Assembly (NCBI GenBank): GCA_030834905.1
Contig: JAUQWZ010000042.1
Span: 1-64,000, forward strand
Source of the DNA: Aggregatilineales bacterium
Lineage (GTDB): Bacteria; Chloroflexota; Anaerolineae; Aggregatilineales; Phototrophicaceae
Reading direction: 5' to 3'
Length of the DNA: 64,000 bases
Each line of letters starts with the position of its first letter. The first letter of the stretch is position 1. The notes below the pieces were generated by a model, which ran no database searches, was not told where the DNA came from, and worked only from the letters and a program-made list of their open reading frames with translations. Of the stretch, positions 52,741-61,395 are shown piece by piece. Both the position numbers and the translations under genes were made by a program.

Positions 52741-53628
52741 CTAGTATTGGTACACTTCTCGGCGTGTCACACGGCGCAGGACGAGTACGATCAGGATCAC
52801 GACCAGCAGCAGCATTACGCCGACCGCCGTCGCATACCCCAGGCGGTAGATCGGCTGACGCTGACCGAAGCCGAGAATGTACAGGTACACAGCAACCGTG
52901 TAGGAATTCGGGTTCGGCTCAAGTCCGGTAAACGCAAATGGAAACTCAAAAATCTTAACCGCGTGAATGCTCCACAACACCATTCCAATGGCGATTACGT
53001 CTGAGAGCAGCGGTACGGTGATGTGGCGAAACTGCTGGAAGTCGGTCGCGCCGTCGAGCTTGGCGGATTCGTAGAAGTCGGGCGGAATTTTATCGACGCC
53101 CGCCAGCAGAAGGACAACGTAGAAGCCGACTTCAATCCAGATGATGGCGATCATCATGGCGGCGGCGATGGTGTCCGGACCCATCCACGGGAAACGCGCC
53201 AGCTCGGTTAAGCCAAGCGCGTCAAACACGGCGGCAAACAATCCCGTTCGCGGGGTGTACATATAGCCCCACAGCGTCGTCAGGGCGATGACAGCGATGA
53301 TGTTCGGCAGAAAGATGACACCGCGAAAGAACTTCTTGCCACGAATTCCCGACGACAGCATCATCGTCATAACAAAGGCGATGCCAAAAATGACGATTCC
53401 GCCGATTATGAGAATGGCGATGGTGTTCCCCATGCTCGTCCAGAACAGACGATCAGACATCAGTTCCTGGAAATTGCGCATACCAATGAAGCGCGGCGCT
53501 TCGCCAAAGCCACTCCAGTCATAGAGACTGTAAACGAGCGCCTGAATGGTGGGCACCAGGAAGAAGGTGAGGTAGAGCGCAGACGCCGGGAGCAGTAATA
53601 AAATAATGAAACGATTTGAAACTTTCAT
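52741..53628 (-). CDS. CUT1-type carbohydrate ABC permease (MalF-like)
   Basis: This 295-residue permease has six helices and the EAA loop SAKLDGATDFQQFRHITVPLLSD. The N-terminus LLLLPASALYLTFFLVPTIQALVYSLYDWSG is typical for the first CUT1 permease. It lies between the hairpin after the binding-protein gene and the MalG-like gene (6-nt gap). Confidence 0.93.
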   Translation of the reverse strand: MKVSNRFIILLLLPASALYLTFFLVPTIQALVYSLYDWSGFGEAPRFIGMRNFQELMSDRLFWTSMGNTIAILIIGGIVIFGIAFVMTMMLSSGIRGKKFFRGVIFLPNIIAVIALTTLWGYMYTPRTGLFAAVFDALGLTELARFPWMGPDTIAAAMMIAIIWIEVGFYVVLLLAGVDKIPPDFYESAKLDGATDFQQFRHITVPLLSDVIAIGMVLWSIHAVKIFEFPFAFTGLEPNPNSYTVAVYLYILGFGQRQPIYRLGYATAVGVMLLLVVILIVLVLRRVTRREVYQY

Positions 53629-53667
53629 AGGATTCAGCCGCTTCGTCTAAGGACAGATTGTTGGGCA

Positions 53668-53692
53668 GAGGGTGAGGACAAGCCCCACCCTC
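53668..53692 (-). other. Intercistronic stem-loop after CUT1 binding-protein gene
   Basis: GAGGGTG and CACCCTC form a 7-bp stem, extendable past an A-C mismatch. It lies between the binding protein stop and the first permease. This is the third binding-protein gene in the window with such a hairpin. No T-run follows. Confidence 0.6.
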
Positions 53693-53716
53693 ATGCGAAT
53701 CGGGCTGAGAAATACT

Positions 53717-55018
53717 TTATTCCTGCGGATGCTCCGCCCAGTATTCCGCCGTCTGAGTTGCCATCATTTCGACGTACTCGTCTGGCGTCACGCTACCTTG
53801 CCACAGGCTGACGTAATTCGGGTAGAGGACCGTATTCAGGTACTCGCTGTACAGCGATGCGACGTGATCCACGTCGCCATAGGTCGAAGTCGCTGCCGAC
53901 GCCGCTGCTGAGGCGTCCGCGATAATGGGATTCCACTCGATGTAAAGGTTGGTCACACCAACCAGCGACTCGTCGGTAAACTTCTGCTGAATTTCGTCGG
54001 ACATGATGTAGCGCAGGAAGTCGAACGCCTCGTCGGGATGGGCAGTGTCCTTGTTGATCATGAACGACAGCAGCAGGGCGTTTACGTCGGTGACAGATCC
54101 TTCGCCACCTTCAATCGCCGGGAAGCTGAAACCGCCCCACTGGAAATCGGGATCGGTTGCGTTTTGCAGCTCAACCGGCAGCCACGAACCAACCAGTTCC
54201 ATGGCGGCAGTTCCGAACGCCAGCGTGTTCTGACCCTGGGGCCAAACGTAGCCGACGGTTTCTGGCGGGACGCAGCCATTATCCCACAGTTGGCGCGTCT
54301 TCTGGGCAGCATCCAGCACTGCCGGGTCGCGCCACATTTCGCCGGTTGGGTCTGCCGCTGCCTGGCGCAGCCAGCCGGGTCCCTTGATGCGTGCCAGTAG
54401 TTCGGTCAGGTAGAATGCTGCGTAACCGGGTTCGTTGCCTTCCGCCGCGATTGGCGCATAACCTTCGGCATTCAGCGCGTCACATGCCGCCAGCAGGTCA
54501 TCCCACGTCTGCGGCACTTCGATACCAACCTCTTCAAAAACGCGCTTGTCATACCAGAACTGAACGGTGTTATAGATGTAGGGAATCTGGTAAATGTTGC
54601 CATCGACCGCGAACATATTGAGCGTGTTCGGCAGGAAGACATCAGCCAGCGGTTCCTCGTGGTCAAGCGCTGGCTCCTGTAGATAGTCGTTCAGCGGCAG
54701 CGCGAAGCCCTCTTTCATCAAGCCGCCCGCGATCTGGTCGGCGTCCTGATCCATCAGGTCAATAACCTGGGCGCCGCCGCTGAGCGCGGTACGAACCAAT
54801 GTCTGATTCTGGCGACCATTCCAGACGGCTTCGATATTGATGTGGGGATTAGCTGCTTCAAAGTTGGCAATCGCATCCTGAATAACTCGTGCCTGACCTT
54901 CGGTTTCATTCCACATCGACCAGTACACGAGCGTCACCGGATCCTGCGCGTTGACAATGCTGAAGGATAGCAGCAGGACCAAACTGAGTATCAAACCGAT
55001 CATGACGGACTTTTTCAT
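53717..55018 (-). CDS. Family 1 carbohydrate-binding protein of CUT1 ABC transporter
   Basis: This 433-residue extracellular sugar-binding protein has a signal peptide (VMIGLILSLVLLLSFSIVNAQ). It has the SBP_bac_1 pattern: LVYWSMWNETEGQARVIQDAIANFEAANPHINIE, DGNIYQIPYIYNTVQFWYDKRVF. The ligand is probably an oligosaccharide. Because downstream and upstream genes deal with uronic acids and sugar-isomerase-fold proteins, a uronate-containing oligosaccharide is a fair guess. GAGGAG lies just upstream of ATG. Confidence 0.9.
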   Translation of the reverse strand: MKKSVMIGLILSLVLLLSFSIVNAQDPVTLVYWSMWNETEGQARVIQDAIANFEAANPHINIEAVWNGRQNQTLVRTALSGGAQVIDLMDQDADQIAGGLMKEGFALPLNDYLQEPALDHEEPLADVFLPNTLNMFAVDGNIYQIPYIYNTVQFWYDKRVFEEVGIEVPQTWDDLLAACDALNAEGYAPIAAEGNEPGYAAFYLTELLARIKGPGWLRQAAADPTGEMWRDPAVLDAAQKTRQLWDNGCVPPETVGYVWPQGQNTLAFGTAAMELVGSWLPVELQNATDPDFQWGGFSFPAIEGGEGSVTDVNALLLSFMINKDTAHPDEAFDFLRYIMSDEIQQKFTDESLVGVTNLYIEWNPIIADASAAASAATSTYGDVDHVASLYSEYLNTVLYPNYVSLWQGSVTPDEYVEMMATQTAEYWAEHPQE

Positions 55019-55119
55019 CTGAGTAACTCCTCAAGAACATAATATTGAAACACACGACTTCGCTGCTGATTATGCCATCGACCTCCTTTACGTGGGTGCG
55101 ACATGTTGTGACCTGCGGG

Positions 55120-56193
55120 TTACGTCATCGACTTATCGAGTGAGATGACGAACTCAAGGTTAGCAGGCTGATCGGGATTTTGACCGTTTGAAAGCGCGCG
55201 ATAATATGCCATCAACTGCAATATTGGCAGGTAGGCAACAGGACGCGCCCAGGATGGCAGGTTGGACGACAGCGACACAAAATGCGGCGTGCTCGCCAGT
55301 CCTAAGCCGTAATCCTGTTCGGCAATGGCGAGCGTCTGCGCGCCGCGCGCTCGCATGTCACGCAGCACCGCTGCCTCCTGCGCGGGCGCTTCGTCGGACA
55401 GAAGTGCGACCACCAGCGCGCGCTCATCGACCATCGACATTGGACCGTGACGGAACTCCAGTACGTGGAAGGCTTCGCTGTACGAGAGCGACATTTCCTT
55501 CATCTTCAGCATTGCCTCGCAGGCGATTCCATAAAGGGAACCTGAACCGAGGAAAAAGAAACGCTCAATCCGGCGATCAGTACCAAGCTGGCGCGCCAGA
55601 TCATGATAGCCATCCAGCAGGGCTGCCGCCGTCGAACCAAGCCGCGATACAGCCGACAGATCATCACGTCCAGCCAGAACCGCCGCCAGCGCCTCAATCA
55701 CGATCAACATGCTGGCGAATGAACGGGTCTGCGCCAGACTCTGTTCCTGCGCTTCGGGAATGACAAAGGTCAGGTCGGCTTGTGTTGAAAGGCTGCTGTC
55801 GCCGTAGCAGGTGACATTCACCGTCGGGCTGCCGGTGCGCTGGCGAAACACACGAACTGCTTCCAGCGTCTCGGTGGTTTCACCGGAGCGCGAGACGGTA
55901 ATCAGGAGAGGATTGGTGTTCGGAAGGAAGACCACTTCAGGATACAGCGCGATCTCCGAACCCGGATACGCCCGCGCGTTTACTCCCAGAAGCTGCTGAA
56001 ACAGCGCTGCGCCAACCTGCGCCAGGTAATAAGTCGAGCCGCAGCCTGTAAAGATGACCCGATCAAATTGGTGTTCGGAGTAGAGCTTTTTGAAAGCGTC
56101 CACCTGCCTATGAAAAGCATCGACCGCTTTCCCCCACACTACTGGCTGACTGGTGATTTCCGCCAGGCTGTACGCGCCTCGTTCGACAGTCAT
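55120..56193 (-). CDS. SIS-domain sugar isomerase/deaminase-like protein, copy 1
   Basis: This 357-residue protein consists of two SIS domains, like the isomerase half of GlmS or the AgaS/FrlB/NagB-II group, without the glutaminase domain. VIFTGCGSTYYLAQVGAALFQ and TVSRSGETTETLEAVRVFRQ are the phosphosugar-binding loops of the first domain, and FLGSGSLYGIACEAMLKMKEMSLSYSEAFHVLEFRHGPMSMV is the second. It should act on an amino-sugar phosphate or a similar phosphosugar. ATG 56193 with AAAGG at 7 nt is used. It is a paralogue of the protein encoded at 57667. Confidence 0.88.
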   Translation of the reverse strand: MTVERGAYSLAEITSQPVVWGKAVDAFHRQVDAFKKLYSEHQFDRVIFTGCGSTYYLAQVGAALFQQLLGVNARAYPGSEIALYPEVVFLPNTNPLLITVSRSGETTETLEAVRVFRQRTGSPTVNVTCYGDSSLSTQADLTFVIPEAQEQSLAQTRSFASMLIVIEALAAVLAGRDDLSAVSRLGSTAAALLDGYHDLARQLGTDRRIERFFFLGSGSLYGIACEAMLKMKEMSLSYSEAFHVLEFRHGPMSMVDERALVVALLSDEAPAQEAAVLRDMRARGAQTLAIAEQDYGLGLASTPHFVSLSSNLPSWARPVAYLPILQLMAYYRALSNGQNPDQPANLEFVISLDKSMT

Positions 56194-56545
56194 ACGATAC
56201 CTTTCCGGTTGCTGCCTCCCGAACCTATATCGCAGCAGGTGCATTGTTGAAAGCAGGGACGCGCGGATCGTTTCGGCGCGCGGCTGCGAGTGATTTCAGG
56301 TCACATTGTCTAAATAATAGTGAAATTTCCGATGGTCGTCAATCACAAACACTGGCAAAACTGCACAAATGCGCAGAATCGCGCGTGCATTAGCCGTCAA
56401 ATTGTGATTGAATATGATTAACTTTGACGTATACAGGCAGGTATGATTCGCTGCCGGGCGGCAGAAATTGGCGCATCTTTCGATAAAAATGAGCGAACCA
56501 ACGGGAACCTGATCACCCACTCCAATTTAGAAAGGAATAATCAGA
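56194..56545. other. Divergent intergenic region between SIS copy 1 and amidohydrolase
   Basis: This AT-richer 352-nt gap should hold the promoters of two divergent genes. GACGTATACAGGCAGGTATGA near 56426 contains GTATAC, like the candidate operator upstream of the GntR/LacI-type regulator, but the symmetry is poor. I see no complete -35/-10 pair and no RNA gene. Confidence 0.4.
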
Positions 56546-57625
56546 ATGGCAGTTATTCATCGCGATACGGAAGCTCCCCCCTTACTTCTGACCGACTTCA
56601 AGCCAAAATCGAAGCTGGTCACCCGCGAGACGGTGGTTGAGCGCCCGCGCTTTCCGGTCATCGACGCGCACAACCATCTCTCGCTGGAAGGCTTTGGCGG
56701 CTGGGACAAACGCCCGGTATCCGAACTGCTGGATATCTTTGACCGAGCCGACGTGCGCGTATACGTTGATCTCGACGGCGGCTGGGGCGAAGACATCCTG
56801 GAATCGCACCTCGACCATTTCAAGTCTGCCGCGCCGGAACGGTTCCGTGTGTTTGGCGGCGTCGATTGGACGAAGTGGGAAGAACAGGGAGATCGCTTTC
56901 CCGAATGGGCAGCTAACCGCCTGCGCAAACAGGCAGAACGCGGCGCGGAAGGTCTGAAAATCTGGAAGATGCTAGGGCTGACGGTTCACGACCACAAGGG
57001 GCATCTGGTAGCAGTTGACGATGCGCGGCTCGATCCCATCTGGGCGGTAGCGGGCGAACTGAAGCTGCCGGTCACGATCCATATTGCCGATCCGGTCGCC
57101 TTCTTTGACCCGGTTGATGGCAATAACGAGCGATGGGAAGAACTGCACGATCACGTTGACTGGCAGTTCCCAAGCCCGCCGTTCCCCAGCTTCAGAACGG
57201 TGGTAGACGGGCTTGCCAATGTGGTCGCGCGCCATCCTGAGACAACTTTCGTCGGCGCGCATCTCGGCTGTTACGCCGAAAATCTGCAATGGGTCGGTGA
57301 TGTCCTTGACCGCTGCCCGAATTTCTACGTCGATATCAGCGAGCGCATTGGCGAGCTAGGACGCCAGCCCTATACTGCCCGCCGCTTCTTCCTCAAGTAT
57401 GCTGACCGCATCCTGTTCGGGACTGATCGCGCGCCGGAAGAATACATCTACCCGACCTACTACCGCTTCCTTGAGACTGACGACGAGTATTTCGACTATG
57501 GCATCGAGGAGATCCCGCGTCAGGGGCGCTGGCGCATCTGCGGGCTTTACTTGCCCGACGACGTGCTGGAGAAGGTTTATTACCGCAATGCCGCCCGCGT
57601 GATGTTAGGTCAAACGGACGGCTAA
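56546..57625 (+). CDS. Amidohydrolase-2 family TIM-barrel hydrolase
   Basis: This 359-residue metal-dependent hydrolase has PVIDAHNHLSLEGFGG (HxH metal ligands), VTIHIADPVAFFDP, TFVGAHLGCYAENL and RILFGTDRAPEEY (catalytic Asp), in the order seen in PF04909 proteins. There is no signal peptide. AGAAAGGAA lies before ATG. It lies between the two SIS paralogues, divergent from one and convergent with the other. It might be a lactonase, deacetylase or decarboxylase acting on a sugar-acid intermediate; the family does not settle this. Confidence 0.85.
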   Translation: MAVIHRDTEAPPLLLTDFKPKSKLVTRETVVERPRFPVIDAHNHLSLEGFGGWDKRPVSELLDIFDRADVRVYVDLDGGWGEDILESHLDHFKSAAPERFRVFGGVDWTKWEEQGDRFPEWAANRLRKQAERGAEGLKIWKMLGLTVHDHKGHLVAVDDARLDPIWAVAGELKLPVTIHIADPVAFFDPVDGNNERWEELHDHVDWQFPSPPFPSFRTVVDGLANVVARHPETTFVGAHLGCYAENLQWVGDVLDRCPNFYVDISERIGELGRQPYTARRFFLKYADRILFGTDRAPEEYIYPTYYRFLETDDEYFDYGIEEIPRQGRWRICGLYLPDDVLEKVYYRNAARVMLGQTDG

Positions 57626-57666
57626 ACGCCGTGATAGATCAAGACCCGCGCGTTCGACCAACGGTT

Positions 57667-58734
57667 TCAGGCTTCTTTTGTGTCCTGAGGCTCCGAATCG
57701 CGCGGGTCAAAGGGCAGATTGTCCGGATCAAAGCCGCGCTGAATCGCCTGATGCCAGCCGAGCATTTGCAGCGGGGGCAGGTAAAGGATGGTTCGTCCCC
57801 ACTCCGGCACGCCCGATTCCAGGGTGATGACGTCGTCGAGTTCGCTTAAACGCCCATCCCGGTTGGTTTCAGCCAGCGCCAGCACTCTTGCCCGCCGCTG
57901 GCGCAGCGAGCCGAGTGCGCGCGCCTCTTCCTCGTAGGCGCTGTCCGAAACCAGTCCTACAATGACCGTGTTAGCGTCCGCCGCGTAACGGGGACCGTGA
58001 AGATACTCCAATACGTGGTAGCCGACGCTCAGTATCCGCGACATCTCGGTCATCTTCAGCATCGCTTCGCAGGCAAGACCATACTGCGCGCCCGACCCCA
58101 GAAAGGCAAACTGGTTGATCGACAGGTCTTGCCCCAGCTTGTGGCTGACGGCTTCCGACCGATCCATCAACTGTTCGAGCGCCGCCGGAAGCGCCTTCAT
58201 CTGCCGCCAGTCCTGACGGGCGAGGACCGCCGCGAGTCCGGCAATGATCACCGCCATGCTGCTGAATGAACGGGTTTGCACCCGGCTTTGCTCCTGCGCG
58301 GAATCGATAGCCAGCAGCATGTCTGCTGCCTGCGCCAGCGGACTCTGGCTGTCACAGGTCACGACGGCGATGCTGCCAGCGCCATACTGCCGAAACAGCC
58401 GCGCCGCTTCGACGGTTTCCCGCGTTGTGCCCGAACGGGACACGCAGATCAGCAGCGTCTTTCGCTGGCGGCTGAAGTTTGCTTCGGGAAACAGCATCAG
58501 TTCCGATGCCGAAGAGGCGCGGGCGGGTATTCCCGTCGCCTGCCGCAGCAGCGCCGCGCCGATGACGCCCAGATAATAGGTTGAGCCGCAGCCGGTCAGC
58601 AGCACCTCATCAAACGCGCCCGCAGACCAGAAGCGGAGCGCTTCATCCGCGCGCTGTTCGACCAGCTCCAGTGCTTCTGTCCACAGCCGAGGCTGGCTTC
58701 TGATTTCAGCCAGCGTGATTTCACCACGCGCCAT
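57667..58734 (-). CDS. SIS-domain sugar isomerase/deaminase-like protein, copy 2
   Basis: This 355-residue double-SIS protein is paralogous to copy 1 (shared LLTGCGSTYYLGVIGAALL, CVSRSGTTRETVEAARLFRQ, GSGAQYGLACEAMLKMTEMS and the YHVLEYLHGP loop). The second copy has YLHGPRYAAD where copy 1 has FRHGPMSMV, so substrate choice may differ. It is the last gene in the lyase-uxuA operon. ATG 58734 is used; the track's N-terminus is uxuA shadow. Confidence 0.88.
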   Translation of the reverse strand: MARGEITLAEIRSQPRLWTEALELVEQRADEALRFWSAGAFDEVLLTGCGSTYYLGVIGAALLRQATGIPARASSASELMLFPEANFSRQRKTLLICVSRSGTTRETVEAARLFRQYGAGSIAVVTCDSQSPLAQAADMLLAIDSAQEQSRVQTRSFSSMAVIIAGLAAVLARQDWRQMKALPAALEQLMDRSEAVSHKLGQDLSINQFAFLGSGAQYGLACEAMLKMTEMSRILSVGYHVLEYLHGPRYAADANTVIVGLVSDSAYEEEARALGSLRQRRARVLALAETNRDGRLSELDDVITLESGVPEWGRTILYLPPLQMLGWHQAIQRGFDPDNLPFDPRDSEPQDTKEA

Positions 58735-58760
58735 AATTCTGTTCCTTATCAATAGAAGGC

Positions 58761-59807
58761 TTATACTGCCTTTGCCTGCCGTATCCCCTGATACAGTCCA
58801 TGCAGGTACATCGCGCCAAGCGCCCGGTCGTACAGCCCATAGCCGACACGCCCGATTGTTTCGCCCCAGATGGCGCGTCCGTGATCGGGGCGGGCAGGTC
58901 CGGTATAGCCGATTTCCACCAGCGCCGCCATGACCGCCGCCATATCGATGCTGCCGCATTCTGACGGATGAGCCACCTCGTAGAATTCTTTATCGCCGGT
59001 GACCATGACGTTCCGCATGTGGACGAAATTGATGCGCCCGGCGAACTGTCTCACCATTGCCGGAAGGTCATTTGACAGGGCAGCGCCGAGCGAGCCGGTA
59101 CAAAAGGTGATGCCGTGATGCGGGCTGTCTACCACGTCCAGAATACGCTGAATCGATTCCGCATCCTTAACGATACGCGGGATGCCGAACATCGACCAGG
59201 GCGGATCGTCGGGATGGACGGCGAGAAACACGCCAGCCGATTCCGCCACCGGCACGATGCAGCGCAGAAAATAGGCATAGTTCTCGTGCATCTCGTCTTC
59301 GCCAATGTGGGCATACTGGTTGACCGCTTCCTGAAACACATCACCCGAAAGCGCGCTGCGCCAGGCGGTCCGCGCTTCAAAGCCCTGGCTCACATCATAT
59401 TTGAGGATGTCACTGTAACTGTAGGCGCTGACAAACGAGCCGTCGGGAAGACTCTTCCTGAGGTCGGTACGCATCCAGCCCAGAACCGGCATGAAATTGT
59501 AGCACAGGGTCTTGATGCCAGCTTTGCCCATATTTTCAATGCTGCGGGCAAACGTCTCGATGAACCGGTCGCGCTCCGGCAGCCCGACCTTGATCGTCTC
59601 GTGAACCGGAATGCTTTCGATGACTTCGAGCGTCAGCCCGAAAGATTCGACACGCTCTCGCAGCGTCTCAAGGCGTTCCAGCGACCAGAGTTCCCCGATA
59701 GGGATGTCCTCAAAATCGCTGCCAACGCCGACGAGACAGGGAACCTGTCGGATTTGATCGAGGCGAACGGTATCAGATTCGCCAAACCAGTGCATGATGA
59801 GCTTCAT
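58761..59807 (-). CDS. uxuA: Mannonate dehydratase
   Basis: This 348-residue UxuA-family enzyme converts D-mannonate to 2-keto-3-deoxy-D-gluconate. CYNFMPVLGWMRTDL, LAVHPDDPPWSMFG, FCTGSLGAALSND, INFVHMRNV and ARPDHGRAIWGE match the Mn-binding and catalytic segments in order. It is part of the glucuronate (hexuronate) pathway. Its presence indicates that glucuronate or fructuronate/mannonate is formed from the imported glycan. It begins 9 nt after the cupin stop. Confidence 0.96.
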   Translation of the reverse strand: MKLIMHWFGESDTVRLDQIRQVPCLVGVGSDFEDIPIGELWSLERLETLRERVESFGLTLEVIESIPVHETIKVGLPERDRFIETFARSIENMGKAGIKTLCYNFMPVLGWMRTDLRKSLPDGSFVSAYSYSDILKYDVSQGFEARTAWRSALSGDVFQEAVNQYAHIGEDEMHENYAYFLRCIVPVAESAGVFLAVHPDDPPWSMFGIPRIVKDAESIQRILDVVDSPHHGITFCTGSLGAALSNDLPAMVRQFAGRINFVHMRNVMVTGDKEFYEVAHPSECGSIDMAAVMAALVEIGYTGPARPDHGRAIWGETIGRVGYGLYDRALGAMYLHGLYQGIRQAKAV

Positions 59808-59816
59808 GATCTGACC

Positions 59817-60173
59817 TCATTTGGGTTCTGTATCGGGGTCATTCAGGAAATCCTCTCGAATCGGGCTAAATGTATCGACCAGCCGCGCCGAGCGCGTCAG
59901 CAGTTGAATGGCGTGGGGCACGTCTGGCGGAACGGTGATCAGGTCGCCCGCTGAAAGCTCATGGGTTTCGTCACCGAGGAAAAAACGAACCTGTCCTTCA
60001 GCGACATAGGTGATCTGTTCATGGGGATGGCTGTGGGGCGCGTCGGGGTTGTCGCCAGGTCCATCGTTGAAATCGAACACGGCGACCATCAATCGCGCTC
60101 CGTGTGCCAGATAACGCTCGCGTCCGGGCGCAACCGCGTGACGTGGCGCATGGCGATTATAGACAACTGACAT
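59817..60173 (-). CDS. Cupin protein, KdgF-like
   Basis: This 118-residue single-domain cupin has the metal motif in HSHPHEQITYVAEGQVRFFLG and the second motif in LSAGDLITVPPDVPHAIQLL. KdgF cupins of pectin and alginate degraders open the ring of 4,5-unsaturated uronate monomers, the product of lyases. The position between a PL22-like lyase gene and uxuA makes this role likely. It could otherwise be a general sugar-binding cupin. Confidence 0.78.
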   Translation of the reverse strand: MSVVYNRHAPRHAVAPGRERYLAHGARLMVAVFDFNDGPGDNPDAPHSHPHEQITYVAEGQVRFFLGDETHELSAGDLITVPPDVPHAIQLLTRSARLVDTFSPIREDFLNDPDTEPK

Positions 60174-60210
60174 TTGGGACTTTTACCTCGCTTTTTGCTG
60201 ATTTTTCCTG

Positions 60211-61392
60211 TCAGAATTCGAGTAAGTAAAGCTGAACACGCCCGCCGTGATCCGATGCGTAGAGGATGCGGCTGCCATCCCAATCCCAGGTTGGATGACA
60301 ATGGCTGCTCTGCGTGTGCCAGGACGTTTTGTGGCTGCACAAGACCTGCTGCGTCGCCTGCTGCCCGGAAATATCGATCAGGACGAGGTTGTCCACATCG
60401 TCACCGACCAGCAGCGAATTATCAGGGTTGGCGTGGTAATGATTGCAGTAGAACGGCATATCCAACTGGCGAACCAGATGACCATTTCTGTCCATCAATC
60501 CGATGAAAGGCGTCATCGCATTCTGGTTGACGGCGACCTCGGTGACGACAGCCTGGGTGCGATGCGAGGTGATCGTGCCATCGTGACCGGGACCGCGATT
60601 ATCGAAGAACAGATAGCCAGCCTGCGTCCAGAATTCATGACCAATGGAATCCTGTTCGCTCTGCCGGAAGCAGGGACGCGCCTGGCGGGTGATAAAGTCG
60701 AGGAACCAGATACGCTGTGTCACCAGATTCCAGGGTCCCTCGTGACAGAACATGCCGAGCGCCGGATCATCGGGTGAAAACTGGAAATGCCCGACCTGAT
60801 GCGTATCCTTGAACACGTCGAACCAGCCGGAACCGTCGAGAAATGCCAGCGTGATGCGCCCATCCTTGATGGCATAGTAGCGTTCCTTGAAGCCCGCGTA
60901 GTTTGCGCCGTGATAGTGGATTGGGTCCTGGCTGACTTCGTTGCGGCAGAAGGCAACATAACGGCGGTTGGCGGCGATTGAGGGAACGCTGGCTAATTGG
61001 AAAGCGCCGGTTTCTTCGTAAACAACGCGAGCTGTCCCGGTTTGCGAGTCAAGCGCTTTGACCTGTTTACCACTGGTGTAGGCGATCAACTGCGCATCCG
61101 GGGTTTTCGTCACTTCATGCGGCGAACTGACAACATCATCGGAAAGCTGCTCGATGATTCCCGTGTCCAGATCCATACTGAATATGCTGTACTGCGGGTC
61201 TTCGTGAGGCGCGCGGTCGCTGCCGGATGCGCGATCCGATTGAAAGATAATCTCGTTTTTGCCGCGCACGAACGAGTTTTCCGTAAAATACATGTGGACG
61301 TTGTTACCGGTTGACGTAAGCTGCCTGATCGCGCGACCGGTTTGTGCGTCGGTGAACGTCCGAATCTCCGACTGCCACGTTTCCCCCTTCAT
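60211..61392 (-). CDS. Oligogalacturonate-lyase-like protein (PL22)
   Basis: This 393-residue seven-bladed beta-propeller protein is similar to oligogalacturonate lyase (Ogl). The N-terminus VHMYFTENSFVRGKNEIIFQSDR, the blade VGHFQFSPDDPALGMFCHEGPW, GHEFWTQAGYLFFDNRG and the final HPTWDWDGSRILYASD follow the family. Ogl cleaves unsaturated di- or oligogalacturonides in the cytosol; there is no signal peptide here either. It starts 3 nt after the heparinase-like stop, with AAAGGA in that gene's end. The exact uronide is uncertain. Confidence 0.88.
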   Translation of the reverse strand: MKGETWQSEIRTFTDAQTGRAIRQLTSTGNNVHMYFTENSFVRGKNEIIFQSDRASGSDRAPHEDPQYSIFSMDLDTGIIEQLSDDVVSSPHEVTKTPDAQLIAYTSGKQVKALDSQTGTARVVYEETGAFQLASVPSIAANRRYVAFCRNEVSQDPIHYHGANYAGFKERYYAIKDGRITLAFLDGSGWFDVFKDTHQVGHFQFSPDDPALGMFCHEGPWNLVTQRIWFLDFITRQARPCFRQSEQDSIGHEFWTQAGYLFFDNRGPGHDGTITSHRTQAVVTEVAVNQNAMTPFIGLMDRNGHLVRQLDMPFYCNHYHANPDNSLLVGDDVDNLVLIDISGQQATQQVLCSHKTSWHTQSSHCHPTWDWDGSRILYASDHGGRVQLYLLEF

Positions 61393-61395
61393 CCT

